A DNA stretch of 64,000 nucleotides from CAIWHR01 sp963788185 (GCA_963788185.1 CAWBGE010000012.1:310001-374000), one strand, 5' to 3'; positions 9,069-18,024 are shown, counted from the stretch's first letter. The notes: generated by a model from the sequence alone, not told the origin. Translations and numbers: made by a program.

Positions 9069-10712
9069 TTGCATCGAACCGGGAAACGGGGGCCCGCAGC
9101 GGCGCGCTGGGCGGTCTTCGCGACGTTCATCCTGTTCGTCGTGGTGGCGCTGCACGCGCGTGGCTGGCCCGGCGGCTTCCTCAGCGACGACTTCTCGCAC
9201 CTGGACTGGATCTACCAGGCCGACCGCGCGCACGGACTCGGCAGGTGGGTGCTGGAGCGATTCTGGCGGCCGCTCGAATCCGGCAATTTCGCATGGCGCC
9301 CGATCGCGTTCGCTTCCTTTGCGCTGGACTGGCGACTGTTCGGCATCGCCGCCGCGGGTTGGCACGCGGTGAGCTTTGTGCTGCATCTCGCCAATGTCGT
9401 CCTCGTCGGCCTCCTCGCGTGGAAGTGGTCGCCGGACGACGCCGACGTGCGCGCCGCCGCCGCGGCACTTTCCGCCGCGATCTTCGCCGCCTTCCCGTTC
9501 GCGGGCGAGGTGACGTTCTGGCTGGTGGGCCGCTTCGACCTCCTCGCGGCGCTTTTCGCGCTGCTGTTCCTTGCGACCTTTCGCAGCGGCGATGCCGCGG
9601 CGGGCCCGTTGCGTCAGTCGCTCCGCGTCGCGTTCATGATCGGGGCGCTGCTCGCGAAGGAGAGCGCCATGCCGCTGCCGTTCGTCGCGCTGCCGATCTG
9701 CGCGGCGCTGGCGAGCCGTGGCGAGGGCGTATCCGTCGCCCGCGGCAGGACGCGCAGTGTGCTGTTTGCCGTGCGCGAACTCCTGCCGGCGTGGATCGCA
9801 TTTGCGTTTTACGCCGTCGTGCGATGGGTGCTGTTCGGGACGCCGCTCAAGGTCTACCCGGCGTCGACATTCCCGCGCGGCATCGGCGAGTGGGTCGACC
9901 GGATGGCGCCGCTTGCTTCGGTGGCGACCGAGCAGCCGGGCCAATACGGTGATGCGTGGGCGCTCGCGCTCGCGGCAGCGCTGGCGCTCATCGCCGCGCT
10001 GGTGGTCGCGGACGCCGTCGGCCGACGCACCCGCACGCGATTGCTGGCCGCGGCGCTCCTAGCCTCGGCGGTGATCTACACGATCGCACCGGCGAGTTCG
10101 TTTCCGGTCGCGTCGTGGCAGGGCGACGGCGCGCGCAGTTTCTACCTGCCGTGGCTCTCGGTCGCGCTGGTTGCGGGCACCGCGCTCGCGCCGGGGCGCG
10201 CGCGCCGCGCGCTGGGAGTCGGGCTCGTCGTGCTGTTGCTCATCGGGCAGCAGGGGAGCCTGCGGCAGTGGCACGACGCGGCGGCGGCAATGCGCCAGGT
10301 ACAGGCCGCGCTGCCGGCGCTCGCGGCGCGGGTCGGCGCCGAGGGCTACGCGCTGGTGCTGCTCCCGGATCAGATCCGGGTGGTGCCGTTCGCCCGCAAC
10401 GCGCAGGGCGGGCTCGCCTCGCGACCGACGCAGGCCGAGGATCACCTCGACCGCCTGGCGGGTGCGACGTGGCGCGACCTGCCCGTATGGCACCGCCGGT
10501 TCACCGGTGGCGAACACCCGGACTTCAATCCCGACAAGTCGTTCACAATGGAGGGGTTCCGCGGTGTCCATTGCTGGAATCCGGCGCAGGCGACGCTGGT
10601 GGCGATCGACGACGGGGGCCGGATCGCCGACTTCCATGCCTGGGAGAACGCCCTCCGGGCCGGCATCCCGCGCGCCGGCTGCCTGCCGGGCACGGCCGGC
10701 GCGCATCGATGA
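9069..10712 (+). CDS. Polytopic membrane protein, GT-C-type glycosyltransferase-like
   Basis: 547 aa from a TTG start selected for its GGAGGG box (9055-9060, 8-nt spacing); no ATG is available near the N-terminus. About ten hydrophobic segments are visible. After the first membrane segment comes FLSDDFSHLDW, an acidic pair in the first outer loop as in GT-C enzymes that use polyprenyl-phosphate sugars. A soluble C-terminal ~150 residues follows. Specific family and substrate are not recognised. It lies 71 nt after trpD and is tied to the GtrA gene by a mini-ORF with overlapping start/stop codons, suggesting shared work on a lipid-linked sugar (inference). Confidence 0.7.
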   Translation: MHRTGKRGPAAARWAVFATFILFVVVALHARGWPGGFLSDDFSHLDWIYQADRAHGLGRWVLERFWRPLESGNFAWRPIAFASFALDWRLFGIAAAGWHAVSFVLHLANVVLVGLLAWKWSPDDADVRAAAAALSAAIFAAFPFAGEVTFWLVGRFDLLAALFALLFLATFRSGDAAAGPLRQSLRVAFMIGALLAKESAMPLPFVALPICAALASRGEGVSVARGRTRSVLFAVRELLPAWIAFAFYAVVRWVLFGTPLKVYPASTFPRGIGEWVDRMAPLASVATEQPGQYGDAWALALAAALALIAALVVADAVGRRTRTRLLAAALLASAVIYTIAPASSFPVASWQGDGARSFYLPWLSVALVAGTALAPGRARRALGVGLVVLLLIGQQGSLRQWHDAAAAMRQVQAALPALAARVGAEGYALVLLPDQIRVVPFARNAQGGLASRPTQAEDHLDRLAGATWRDLPVWHRRFTGGEHPDFNPDKSFTMEGFRGVHCWNPAQATLVAIDDGGRIADFHAWENALRAGIPRAGCLPGTAGAHR

Positions 10713-10777
10713 ACACCGGTCTCGCGAAGCCAGCCTTGAACCATCGACAGTGCAGCGATCAGGAGACCTCCGCGTGA
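10709..10777 (+). other. Bridging mini-ORF (22 codons) between GT-C-like and GtrA genes
   Basis: Starts with ATG at 10709 overlapping the stop of the upstream gene (ATGA) and ends with TGA overlapping the GTG of the gtrA-like gene (GTGA). The product would be MNTGLAKPALNHRQ... of 22 aa. The downstream Shine-Dalgarno (AGGAG, 10761-10765) lies inside it. Probably a translational-coupling device rather than a functional peptide; sequence unrelated to the GRPEGEY linkers but identical in architecture. Confidence 0.45.
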
Positions 10778-11196
10778 GCGCGCCGCGCACCGTGCGGCAG
10801 GAAGGGCTGCGCTATGCGATCGCCAGCGCAGTCGCGCTCGGCGCCGATGTGGGCGCGCTCTTCGCGCTCGTTCGCATCGGCATGCCGGCCGCGCCGGCGA
10901 GCGCCATCGGCTATGCGGCCGGCCTGGGGATTCACTATCTGCTCGCGATTCGCCTGGTGTTCGCCTATCGGCGCTATCGATCGACCATCGGTTTGGAGCT
11001 CGGGCTCTACGCGGTCACCGGTGTCGCGGGCCTGCTGATGACCGTCGCGATCGTTGCGGCCGGCGAAGGGCTCGGATTCTCCCTTGCGCTCGCCAAAGGC
11101 GCTGCGGTGCTGGCGGCTTTCGTGACCGTTTTCCTGCTGCGTCGAGCGCTGATGTTCTCGGTGCCGCGCACCGGCAGCGGACGCAGCGATGGCTGA
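10774..11196 (+). CDS. GtrA-family membrane protein
   Basis: 140 aa, GTG start with AGGAG 8 nt upstream. Four predicted membrane helices and the GtrA-type pattern: a charged N-terminus (RQEGLRYAIAS), ...AAGLGIHYLLAIRLVFAYRR in the middle, and FVTVFLLRRALMF at the end. Family members are thought to help translocate polyprenyl-linked sugars across the inner membrane. Its 3' end overlaps the following FAD enzyme by 8 nt. Context (GT-C-like protein upstream, UDP-galactopyranose-mutase-like enzyme downstream) fits a small glycan-modification unit. Confidence 0.8.
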   Translation: MSAPRTVRQEGLRYAIASAVALGADVGALFALVRIGMPAAPASAIGYAAGLGIHYLLAIRLVFAYRRYRSTIGLELGLYAVTGVAGLLMTVAIVAAGEGLGFSLALAKGAAVLAAFVTVFLLRRALMFSVPRTGSGRSDG

Positions 11197-12787
11197 GCCG
11201 CGCATCGTCATCATCGGCGCCGGGCCGGCCGGCCTGACGGCCGCGCTCGAACTCGTGCGCGCGGGGCGTCCGCCGATCGTGCTCGACCTGGAAGCACAGG
11301 TCGGCGGCATCTCGCGCACCATCGTGCACGGCGGGAACCGGATGGACCTCGGCGGCCACCGCTTCTTCTCGAAATCGGACTGGGTCATGGACTGGTGGCG
11401 CGATATCCTGCCCGTCGCGGATCAGGAAGACAGCGCGCCGACGCGGATCACCTACCGGCGCCAGTCGCGCGAACTCGAAGCCGCGGCCCAGGCGGAAATT
11501 TCGGACACCGATCGCGTCATGCTCGTCAGGCGTCGCGTCTCGCGCATCTATTACCTGCGCAAGTTCTTCGATTATCCGATCCGCCTGAGTCCCGCGACGC
11601 TGACCAATCTCGGTCTCGGCCGTACCGCTGCCATCGGCGCGAGCTACCTGCGCAGCCAGGCGTTTCCCCGCGAACATGAGCGCACGCTCGAGGATTTTCT
11701 CGTCAACCGGTTCGGACAGCGACTGTATCGGACGTTCTTCAAGGACTACACCGAAAAGGTGTGGGGCGTTCCCTGCACGGAAATCTCTGCGGAGTGGGGC
11801 GCCCAGCGGATCAAGGGCCTGTCGATCAGCCGCGCCCTCGCGCATGCGGTTCGCGGCGCATTGCGGCGCGGTGAAGCGGGCACCGACCAGAAGGCGACCG
11901 AGACCAGCCTGATCGAGCGCTTCCTCTACCCCAAGCTTGGCCCGGGTCAATTGTGGGAGGTCGTCGCCGAGCGCATACGGGCCGGCGGGGGCGAAATCCG
12001 CCTCGGCCAGCGGGTCGTGGGCATCCGTCACGACCGTCGCAGCGTCAGCGATGTCGAAGTGCGCGATCGCGACGGCAGCACGTACAGGATCGATGCCGCG
12101 CACCTGATCTCGACGATGCCGATCAGCGAACTCGTCGGCGCGCTTTCGCCGGCCGCTCCCGCCGACGTGCGCGCAGTCGGCGAAGAATTGCCCTACCGCG
12201 ACTTCATGACGGCGGGACTGCTGGTGCCGCGAATGACGCCGCCCCCCGGCACGCCGGCCGATGCCCGGACGGGAATGCCTCCGGACAACTGGATCTACGT
12301 GCAGGAGCCGGACGTGCGCATGGGCCGCATTCAGATCTTCAACAACTGGAGCCCGGCGATGGTGGCGTCGCGACCCAAGATCTTCCTCGGCCTCGAATAT
12401 TTCTGCCAGGCCGGCGATGACCTGTGGTCGATGCCGGACGACCGTTTCCTTGCGTTCGCGGCACGCGAGCTCGAGACGATCGGACTGGCCCGCGCGGCGG
12501 AGGTCGACGACGGCGTGGTCGTGCGCGTGCCCAAGGCCTACCCCGCATACTTCGGAAGCTACGCCCGGCTCGATACCGTCAAGGGCTTCGCGGCGACGCT
12601 CGGCAATCTGTGGCTCGTCGGCCGCAACGGCATGCATCGCTATAATAACCAGGACCATTCGATGGTCAGCGCGCGCATGGCGGTCGAGTGCATCCTCGAC
12701 CCGTCGCGGGACCGCGAGGCGATCTGGCACGTCAACCTCGACCAGGAATACCATGAGGAAGACGCGGCGAGCCGGGGTTCCGCGTAG
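11189..12787 (+). CDS. NAD(P)/FAD-dependent oxidoreductase, UDP-galactopyranose mutase/amine-oxidase-like
   Basis: 532 aa. The N-terminal Rossmann FAD motif IVIIGAGPAGLTAALEL and the following GGISRTI / MDLGGHRFF segments are those of the flavin amine oxidase/UDP-galactopyranose mutase superfamily. No signal peptide or membrane segment is seen, so it should be cytosolic. The reaction cannot be assigned; a sugar-nucleotide or lipid-sugar substrate is suggested only by the overlap with the gtrA-like gene. It is followed after 54 nt by trpC. Confidence 0.78.
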   Translation: MAEPRIVIIGAGPAGLTAALELVRAGRPPIVLDLEAQVGGISRTIVHGGNRMDLGGHRFFSKSDWVMDWWRDILPVADQEDSAPTRITYRRQSRELEAAAQAEISDTDRVMLVRRRVSRIYYLRKFFDYPIRLSPATLTNLGLGRTAAIGASYLRSQAFPREHERTLEDFLVNRFGQRLYRTFFKDYTEKVWGVPCTEISAEWGAQRIKGLSISRALAHAVRGALRRGEAGTDQKATETSLIERFLYPKLGPGQLWEVVAERIRAGGGEIRLGQRVVGIRHDRRSVSDVEVRDRDGSTYRIDAAHLISTMPISELVGALSPAAPADVRAVGEELPYRDFMTAGLLVPRMTPPPGTPADARTGMPPDNWIYVQEPDVRMGRIQIFNNWSPAMVASRPKIFLGLEYFCQAGDDLWSMPDDRFLAFAARELETIGLARAAEVDDGVVVRVPKAYPAYFGSYARLDTVKGFAATLGNLWLVGRNGMHRYNNQDHSMVSARMAVECILDPSRDREAIWHVNLDQEYHEEDAASRGSA

Positions 12788-12841
12788 CGTGCGCCGCGAT
12801 CGTCCCTCCTGCCTGCCGACTTCCATCGAACGCCACTGCCC

Positions 12842-13636
12842 GTGAACCGCACCGACATCCTGAGCCGCATCCTGGCGACCAAGGCCGAAGAAGTCGCCGC
12901 CGCCCGCCAGGCGTTGCCCTGGTCCGAGGTGCTGCGCGCCGCGCGCGAGAATGCGCCGGCCCGCGATTTCGAGGGCGCGCTGCGCGCGAAGATCGCCGCG
13001 GGCCACGCGGCAGTCATCGCCGAGATCAAGAAGGCGAGCCCCAGCAAGGGGGTGTTGCGGCCGATCTTCGATCCGCCGGCCATCGCCACGCGCTACGAGG
13101 CGGGCGGCGCCGCCTGCCTGTCGGTGCTCACCGACCGCATGTATTTCCAGGGGGCGTCCGAGTACCTCACCGCGGCGCGCGCTGCGGTCGCCCTGCCCGC
13201 CCTGCGCAAGGACTTCATCATCGACGAGTATCAGATCGCCGAAGCGCGCGCCTGGGGCGCCGATGCCATCCTGCTGATCGTGAGCGCGCTCGACGACGCG
13301 CGGCTGGCGGCCTTCGAAGCCTGCGCGCGCGAACTCGGGCTGGCCGTGCTGGTCGAGGTTCACGACGGCGCCGAACTCGATCGGGCGCTGAAGCTCGCCA
13401 CACCCCTGATCGGCATCAACAACCGCAATCTCCGCACCTTCGACGTGTCGCTCGCCACCACGCTCGACCTGCTCCCGCGCATTCCTCCGGATCGCCTGGT
13501 GGTCACCGAAAGCGGCATTCTCGCGCCGGCCGACGTCGCGCTGATGCGCGGGCACGGCGTGAACGCGTTCCTGGTCGGCGAGGCGTTCATGCGCGCCGCC
13601 GATCCTGGCGCGGCTCTGGCGAAGCTGTTTCGCTGA
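12842..13636 (+). CDS. trpC: Indole-3-glycerol phosphate synthase
   Basis: 264 aa, GTG start. A monofunctional TIM-barrel TrpC (no TrpF fusion). Signature stretches are VIAEIKKASPSKGVL (catalytic Lys), LSVLTDRMYFQG, LRKDFIIDEYQI and IGINNRNLRTF. It cyclises carboxyphenylaminodeoxyribulose phosphate to indole-3-glycerol phosphate. It is separated from trpD by ~3.8 kb carrying three non-trp genes in the same orientation. A GC-rich perfect palindrome (13651-13662) follows the stop but has no U-tract. Confidence 0.96.
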   Translation: MNRTDILSRILATKAEEVAAARQALPWSEVLRAARENAPARDFEGALRAKIAAGHAAVIAEIKKASPSKGVLRPIFDPPAIATRYEAGGAACLSVLTDRMYFQGASEYLTAARAAVALPALRKDFIIDEYQIAEARAWGADAILLIVSALDDARLAAFEACARELGLAVLVEVHDGAELDRALKLATPLIGINNRNLRTFDVSLATTLDLLPRIPPDRLVVTESGILAPADVALMRGHGVNAFLVGEAFMRAADPGAALAKLFR

Positions 13637-13768
13637 CGTCCGCCCGGCTTCCCGCCGGCGGGCGGGGGCGCGGTGTATGATGCTCCGTCTCATCGGCGCC
13701 CGACGTTTGCGGCGCCGTTGTCTTGCCGATTCCAACCAGAACAAGATATCGCGCCGGGGAGTCCCTTC

Positions 13769-14860
13769 GTGTCGGCCATCATCGCCGAAAACGTCAGCAA
13801 GCACTGGACGACCGCCGAAGGCAGCGTACATGCGGTCGACGGCATCTCGTTCGCGCTCGAAGAGGGCACGCTCAACGTGCTGCTCGGCCCTTCCGGGTGC
13901 GGCAAGTCGACCACGCTGCGCCTCATCGCCGGGCTCGAAGAGGCCGACGGCGGCCGCATCCGCATTGCCGGGCGCGACGTCACCCGCCTGCCGCCCGCGC
14001 AGCGGAACATCGCCATGGTGTTCCAGAGCTATGCGCTGTTTCCGCACCTGTCGGTCGCCGAGAACATCGTGTTCGGCCTCAAGGTGCGCAGAGTGTCGGC
14101 GACCGAGACCGCGGCGCGATTGAAGCGCGTCGCAGACCTGCTGGGCCTGTCGCAGCTGCTAGACCGCAAGCCGGGGCAATTGTCCGGCGGCCAGCAGCAG
14201 CGCGTGGCGCTCGGGCGCGCGATCATCGCCGAGGCGCCGGTGTGTCTGATGGACGAGCCCCTGTCGAATCTCGACGCGCAGTTGCGGCAGGACATGCGCA
14301 GCGAAATCCGCGGGCTGCAGCGGACCCTCGGCATCACCATGGTGTACGTGACGCACGACCAGGTCGAGGCGATGTCGATGGCCGACCGCGTGATCCTGCT
14401 GAACGGTGGCCGCATCGAGCAGAACGCGACCCCGGTCGAACTCTACGAGACGCCGGCCAACACCTTCGTCGCGCGCTTCATCGGCACGCCGCCGATGAAC
14501 CTGCTGCCGCTCGAAGCGGGTGCGGGCGGCGCGGTCGTCGCGGGGACGGCGGGCCCGGCTGTCGCCGCCGCGGATTGCGCCGGTCTCACGCTGGGCGTGC
14601 GTCCCGAGCACATCACGGTCGCTTTCGAACAGGGCGTCCGCGCCGAGGTGGCCGCCGTCGAGTATCTCGGCGCCGACTCGCTGATCACCTGCCGTCTGGG
14701 CAGTGCGACGCTGGCGGTGCGTGTGGGCGGCGCCACCGGACTTGCCAAGGGCGACGCGACCTGGCTTTCGTGGCAGCCGGGAGCGCAGCACTTTTTCGAT
14801 CGCGACGGTCGCCGTCGCGTGGAGCAGCAACGTCAACAGAGCGCAACCTTGTTGGCATAG
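13769..14860 (+). CDS. ugpC: ABC transporter ATPase for sn-glycerol-3-phosphate (UgpC-like)
   Basis: 363 aa from GTG 13769, selected for GGGGAG 7 nt upstream and because homology begins there. Walker A GPSGCGKST, signature LSGGQQQR, Walker B CLMDEPLSNLD and H-loop VTHDQ are intact, followed by a C-terminal TOBE/regulatory domain (LGVRPEHITV). This is the MalK/UgpC subfamily (CUT1). It energises uptake with UgpA/UgpE and UgpB encoded just downstream. Gene order here is C-B-A-E; in E. coli it is B-A-E-C. Confidence 0.93.
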   Translation: MSAIIAENVSKHWTTAEGSVHAVDGISFALEEGTLNVLLGPSGCGKSTTLRLIAGLEEADGGRIRIAGRDVTRLPPAQRNIAMVFQSYALFPHLSVAENIVFGLKVRRVSATETAARLKRVADLLGLSQLLDRKPGQLSGGQQQRVALGRAIIAEAPVCLMDEPLSNLDAQLRQDMRSEIRGLQRTLGITMVYVTHDQVEAMSMADRVILLNGGRIEQNATPVELYETPANTFVARFIGTPPMNLLPLEAGAGGAVVAGTAGPAVAAADCAGLTLGVRPEHITVAFEQGVRAEVAAVEYLGADSLITCRLGSATLAVRVGGATGLAKGDATWLSWQPGAQHFFDRDGRRRVEQQRQQSATLLA

Positions 14861-14890
14861 CATCGGCAGTCTTTCGACACAGGAGGAAGC

Positions 14891-16180
14891 ATGGGGATGA
14901 AGAGTATCGGTCGCGCCGCGTTGGGATTCGTGGCCGCGCTTGTTGCCGGCGTCGCGCTCGCACAGGCACCCGTCGAGGTGTCGTTCTACTATCCGGTCGC
15001 CGTCGGCGGTCCGATCACCAAGCTCGTCGACGGGTTCGCGGCCGACTTCGAGAAAGAGAACCCCGGGATCAAGCTGAAGCCGATCTACACCGGCACCTAC
15101 CAGGATTCGATCACCAAGGCGCTGACCGCGGTGAAGAGCGGCGAGCCGCCGGTGACGTCGATCCTGCTGTCGACCGACATGTACACGCTGATCGACGAGG
15201 ACGCGATCGTGCCGTTCGACGAGCTCGTCAAGACCCCGGAAGACCAGGCGTGGCTGAAGAGCTTCTACCCGGCGTTCATGGAGAACAGCCAGACCGGCGG
15301 CAAGACCTGGGGCATCCCGTTCCAGCGCTCGACCATCGTCCTCTACTACAACAAGGAGCTGTTCAAGGAAGCCGGGCTCGACCCCAATCGTCCGCCGCAG
15401 AGCTGGAAGGAGCAGGTCGAGGTCGCGCAGAAACTCACCAAGCGCGACGCCTCCGGCAAGGTGACGCAGTGGGGCCTGCAGATCCCGTCGTCGGGCTTCC
15501 CGTACTGGCTGTTCCAGGCGCTGGCGATTCAGGCTGGCACCAACCTGATGAACCCCGCCGGCACGCAGACCTACTACGACAAGCCCGAAGTGATCGAAGG
15601 GCTGACCTACTGGGTCGACCTGGTGAAGAAGTACAAGGTGCACCCGGAGGGGATCGTCGAATGGGGCTCGACGCCGAAGGATTTCTTCGAGAAGAAGGTG
15701 GCGATGGTGTGGACGACGACCGGCAACCTGACCAACGTGCGCACCAACGCCAAGTTCGATTTCGGCGTCGCGATGCTGCCCGCGGGCAAGCAGCGCGGCA
15801 GCCCGACCGGCGGCGGGAACTTCTACGTCTACAAGAAGGCGACGCCGGCGCAGCGCGAGGCGGCATTCAAGTTCATCAAGTGGATCACCACGCCGCAGCG
15901 CGCGGCACAGTGGGGGATCGACACCGGCTACGTCGCCGTGCGCCCCGACGCCTGGGAGACGCCGGCGATGAAGGCCTATGTCGCGGGCTTCCCGCCCGCC
16001 GCGGTCGCCCGCGACCAGTTGCCGTACGCCAAGGCCGAGCTTTCCACGCACGACAACCAGCGCGTGACCAAGGCGCTGAACGACGGCCTGCAGGCGGCGC
16101 TCACCGGCGCCAAGACGCCCGAGCAGGCGATGAAGGACGCGCAGCGCGAGGCCGAGCGCCTGCTGCGCAGCTTCAAATAG
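14891..16180 (+). CDS. ugpB: Periplasmic sn-glycerol-3-phosphate-binding protein (UgpB-like)
   Basis: 429 aa with AGGAGG 4 nt before the ATG. A signal peptide (about residues 1-25, ...LVAGVALAQA) precedes an extracellular solute-binding domain family 1. Diagnostic stretches include FYYPVAVGGPITKLVDGF, IYTGTYQDSITK and WGIPFQRSTIVLYYNKELFK, the pattern of UgpB. It should bind glycerol-3-phosphate or glycerophosphodiesters and deliver them to UgpA/E. A stable hairpin separates it from ugpA, which could keep binding-protein mRNA more abundant than permease mRNA. Confidence 0.93.
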   Translation: MGMKSIGRAALGFVAALVAGVALAQAPVEVSFYYPVAVGGPITKLVDGFAADFEKENPGIKLKPIYTGTYQDSITKALTAVKSGEPPVTSILLSTDMYTLIDEDAIVPFDELVKTPEDQAWLKSFYPAFMENSQTGGKTWGIPFQRSTIVLYYNKELFKEAGLDPNRPPQSWKEQVEVAQKLTKRDASGKVTQWGLQIPSSGFPYWLFQALAIQAGTNLMNPAGTQTYYDKPEVIEGLTYWVDLVKKYKVHPEGIVEWGSTPKDFFEKKVAMVWTTTGNLTNVRTNAKFDFGVAMLPAGKQRGSPTGGGNFYVYKKATPAQREAAFKFIKWITTPQRAAQWGIDTGYVAVRPDAWETPAMKAYVAGFPPAAVARDQLPYAKAELSTHDNQRVTKALNDGLQAALTGAKTPEQAMKDAQREAERLLRSFK

Positions 16181-16187
16181 AGCGGTC

Positions 16188-16220
16188 GCGCGGCGCGGCG
16201 GAACAAGCCACGCGCCGCGC
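16188..16220 (+). promoter_or_regulatory. GC-rich hairpin in the ugpB-ugpA intergenic
   Basis: A perfect 10-bp stem, GCGCGGCGCG (16188-16197) with CGCGCCGCGC (16211-16220) and a 13-nt loop, begins 8 nt after the ugpB stop. It has no U-tract, so it is more likely an mRNA-stabilising or partial attenuation element than a full terminator. Such elements commonly raise binding-protein levels in ABC operons. Confidence 0.55.
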
Positions 16221-16235
16221 ACCACCGACCGGGCG

Positions 16236-17111
16236 ATGACGCGTACGACGCAATGGGTGTATGGCTGGCTGCTGGTGCTGCCGGCCGCGTCGCTGCTCGC
16301 GCTGTTCACGCACTATCCGGCGATCGCCACCGCGTGGCACAGTTTCCAATCAACGCCCAAGGGCGGGCGGCGGGCGGTCTTCGTCGGCAGCGAGAACTAC
16401 CGGATGCTGATCGACGACCCGATCTTCTGGCAGTCACTCACCAACAATCTCTGGTATGCGCTGGGCACGATTCCCGTCGCCGTCGCACTCGCGCTGCTGA
16501 TGGCGACCTGGGTCAACGGGCGGCTGGCCGGGCGCGGCTTCCTGCGGCTCGCCTTCTTCACACCGACGATCCTGCCGATGATCGCCGTTGCCAACATCTG
16601 GCTCTTCTTCTACACGCCCGAATACGGCCTGCTCGAGCAGATCACCAAAGGGCTGGGCTTCGCCAGCCACAACTGGCTCGGCAGCAAGAACTCGGCGCTG
16701 GCGGCGCTGGCCGTCGTCGCGGTGTGGAAGGAAGCCGGCTTCTTCATGATCTTCTACCTCGCGGCGCTGCAATCGATGTCGCCGAACCTCGCCGAGGCGG
16801 CGGCGATCGAGGGCGCTTCGCGCTGGTATTTCTTCCGTCGCGTCACGTTTCCCCTGCTGATGCCGACGACGCTGTTCGTACTGGTCAACGCGGTGATCGA
16901 CGCGTTCCGGATGGTCGACCACGTCGTGGTGATGACGCGCGGCGGGCCCGACAATGCGACCGAACTGCTGCTCTACTACATCTACGAGATCGGCTTCCGG
17001 TTCTGGGACACGGCGTACGCGGCGGTGCTGACGATGGTGCTGCTGGGCATCCTGGGCGCGGTCGCGCTGGCGCAGTTCTGGTTCGTCGGCCGGCGGGTGC
17101 ATTACCAATGA
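16236..17111 (+). CDS. ugpA: Glycerol-3-phosphate ABC transporter permease UgpA-like
   Basis: 291 aa with six predicted membrane helices. The EAA loop that docks to the ATPase is clear (EAAAIEGASRWYFFRRVTFP). N-terminal MTRTTQWVYGWLLVLPAA is typical of CUT1 permeases. It forms the inner-membrane channel with UgpE. The stop overlaps the ATG of a 30-codon linker ORF that bridges to ugpE, rather than overlapping ugpE itself. Confidence 0.92.
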   Translation: MTRTTQWVYGWLLVLPAASLLALFTHYPAIATAWHSFQSTPKGGRRAVFVGSENYRMLIDDPIFWQSLTNNLWYALGTIPVAVALALLMATWVNGRLAGRGFLRLAFFTPTILPMIAVANIWLFFYTPEYGLLEQITKGLGFASHNWLGSKNSALAALAVVAVWKEAGFFMIFYLAALQSMSPNLAEAAAIEGASRWYFFRRVTFPLLMPTTLFVLVNAVIDAFRMVDHVVVMTRGGPDNATELLLYYIYEIGFRFWDTAYAAVLTMVLLGILGAVALAQFWFVGRRVHYQ

Positions 17112-17200
17112 GCGCCGCCGGGCCGTCCCAAGGCGCGAATTCTGTCCCCTCGGGGGGCGGCGCAGCGGCGGTCGCCGCGAGCGTGGGGGCGCACCCATGA
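17108..17200 (+). other. Bridging mini-ORF linker (30 codons) between ugpA and ugpE
   Basis: Begins with ATG overlapping the ugpA stop (ATGA at 17108) and ends with TGA overlapping the ugpE start (ATGA at 17197). Product begins MSAAGPSQGANSVPSGGG. Its opening (ATG AGC GCC GCC GGG CCG) resembles the linkers at 45720-45779 and 55953-56063. A G-run serving as the ugpE ribosome-binding site lies inside it. Likely a translational-coupling linker; a peptide function is not evident. Confidence 0.6.
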
Positions 17201-18024
17201 GCGTGGTCTACCAGCAGCGGGGCTTTGGACGCGGGCTCGAGACGACCGCCGCATGGACGCTCGGTCTGCTGTGGGTGTTGCCGCTCGCCTACGCGTTCTG
17301 GGCTGCGTTCCATCCCGGCGAGTTCTCGACCCGTTTCGTGCTGACCGCGCCGCTGACGCTCGACAACTTCGCCAAAGCCTGGGCTGCCGCGCCGTTCGCC
17401 CGCTACTTCGTCAACACCGTGCTGCTGGTCACCTCGATCCTCGCCGTGCAGCTGGTGCTGGTGACGCTCGCCGCCTACGCTTTCGCGCGCTTCGAGTTTC
17501 CGGGGCGCAATGTGCTGTTCGCGCTGGTGCTGGTGCAGTTGATGATCATGCCCGACGTGCTGATCGTCGAGAACTACCGGACGATGAGCGCGCTGGGGCT
17601 GAAGGACACGATCCTCGCCATCGGGTTGCCGTACATGGCGAGCGCGTTCGGGATCTTCCTGTTGCGGCAGACGTTCAAGACGATCCCGCGCGAGCTGGAC
17701 GAGGCGGCCCGCGTCGAAGGCTGCTCGCCGCTCGGCGTGTTGTGGAAGGTCTACGTGCCACTCGCGCGCCCCGTCTACCTCGCCTACGCGCTGGTCAGCG
17801 TGAGTTACCACTGGAACAACTTCCTGTGGCCGCTGATCATCACCAACTCGGTCGAGTCGCGGCCGCTGACCGTCGGGTTGCAGGTCTTCGCCTCCACCGA
17901 CCAGGGCATCGACTGGTCGATCATCACGGCGGCGACGCTGTTGACGTCGGGGCCGCTGCTGGTAGCCTTTCTCCTTTTCCAGCGACAATTCGTCCAATCG
18001 TTCATGCGGGCGGGAATCAAATGA
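17197..18024 (+). CDS. ugpE: Glycerol-3-phosphate ABC transporter permease UgpE-like
   Basis: 275 aa with six predicted membrane segments and the EAA motif DEAARVEGCSPLGVLWKVY. It pairs with UgpA in the inner membrane. The start overlaps the end of the linker ORF, and the stop overlaps the following phosphodiesterase gene by 4 nt (ATGA at 18021), so five transport genes plus the hydrolase look like one transcript. Confidence 0.92.
   Translation: MSVVYQQRGFGRGLETTAAWTLGLLWVLPLAYAFWAAFHPGEFSTRFVLTAPLTLDNFAKAWAAAPFARYFVNTVLLVTSILAVQLVLVTLAAYAFARFEFPGRNVLFALVLVQLMIMPDVLIVENYRTMSALGLKDTILAIGLPYMASAFGIFLLRQTFKTIPRELDEAARVEGCSPLGVLWKVYVPLARPVYLAYALVSVSYHWNNFLWPLIITNSVESRPLTVGLQVFASTDQGIDWSIITAATLLTSGPLLVAFLLFQRQFVQSFMRAGIK

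Noticed and set aside
13651..13662. CCCGCCGGCGGG palindrome after trpC as terminator
   Set aside because: No U-tract on either strand and very short loop; GC-rich palindromes are frequent in this genome.
11015..14047. A 1010-codon minus-strand open frame
   Set aside because: Antisense to the GtrA-like, FAD enzyme, trpC and ugpC genes, all with strong family motifs; composition is His/Arg/Asp-rich, typical of antisense shadow translation.
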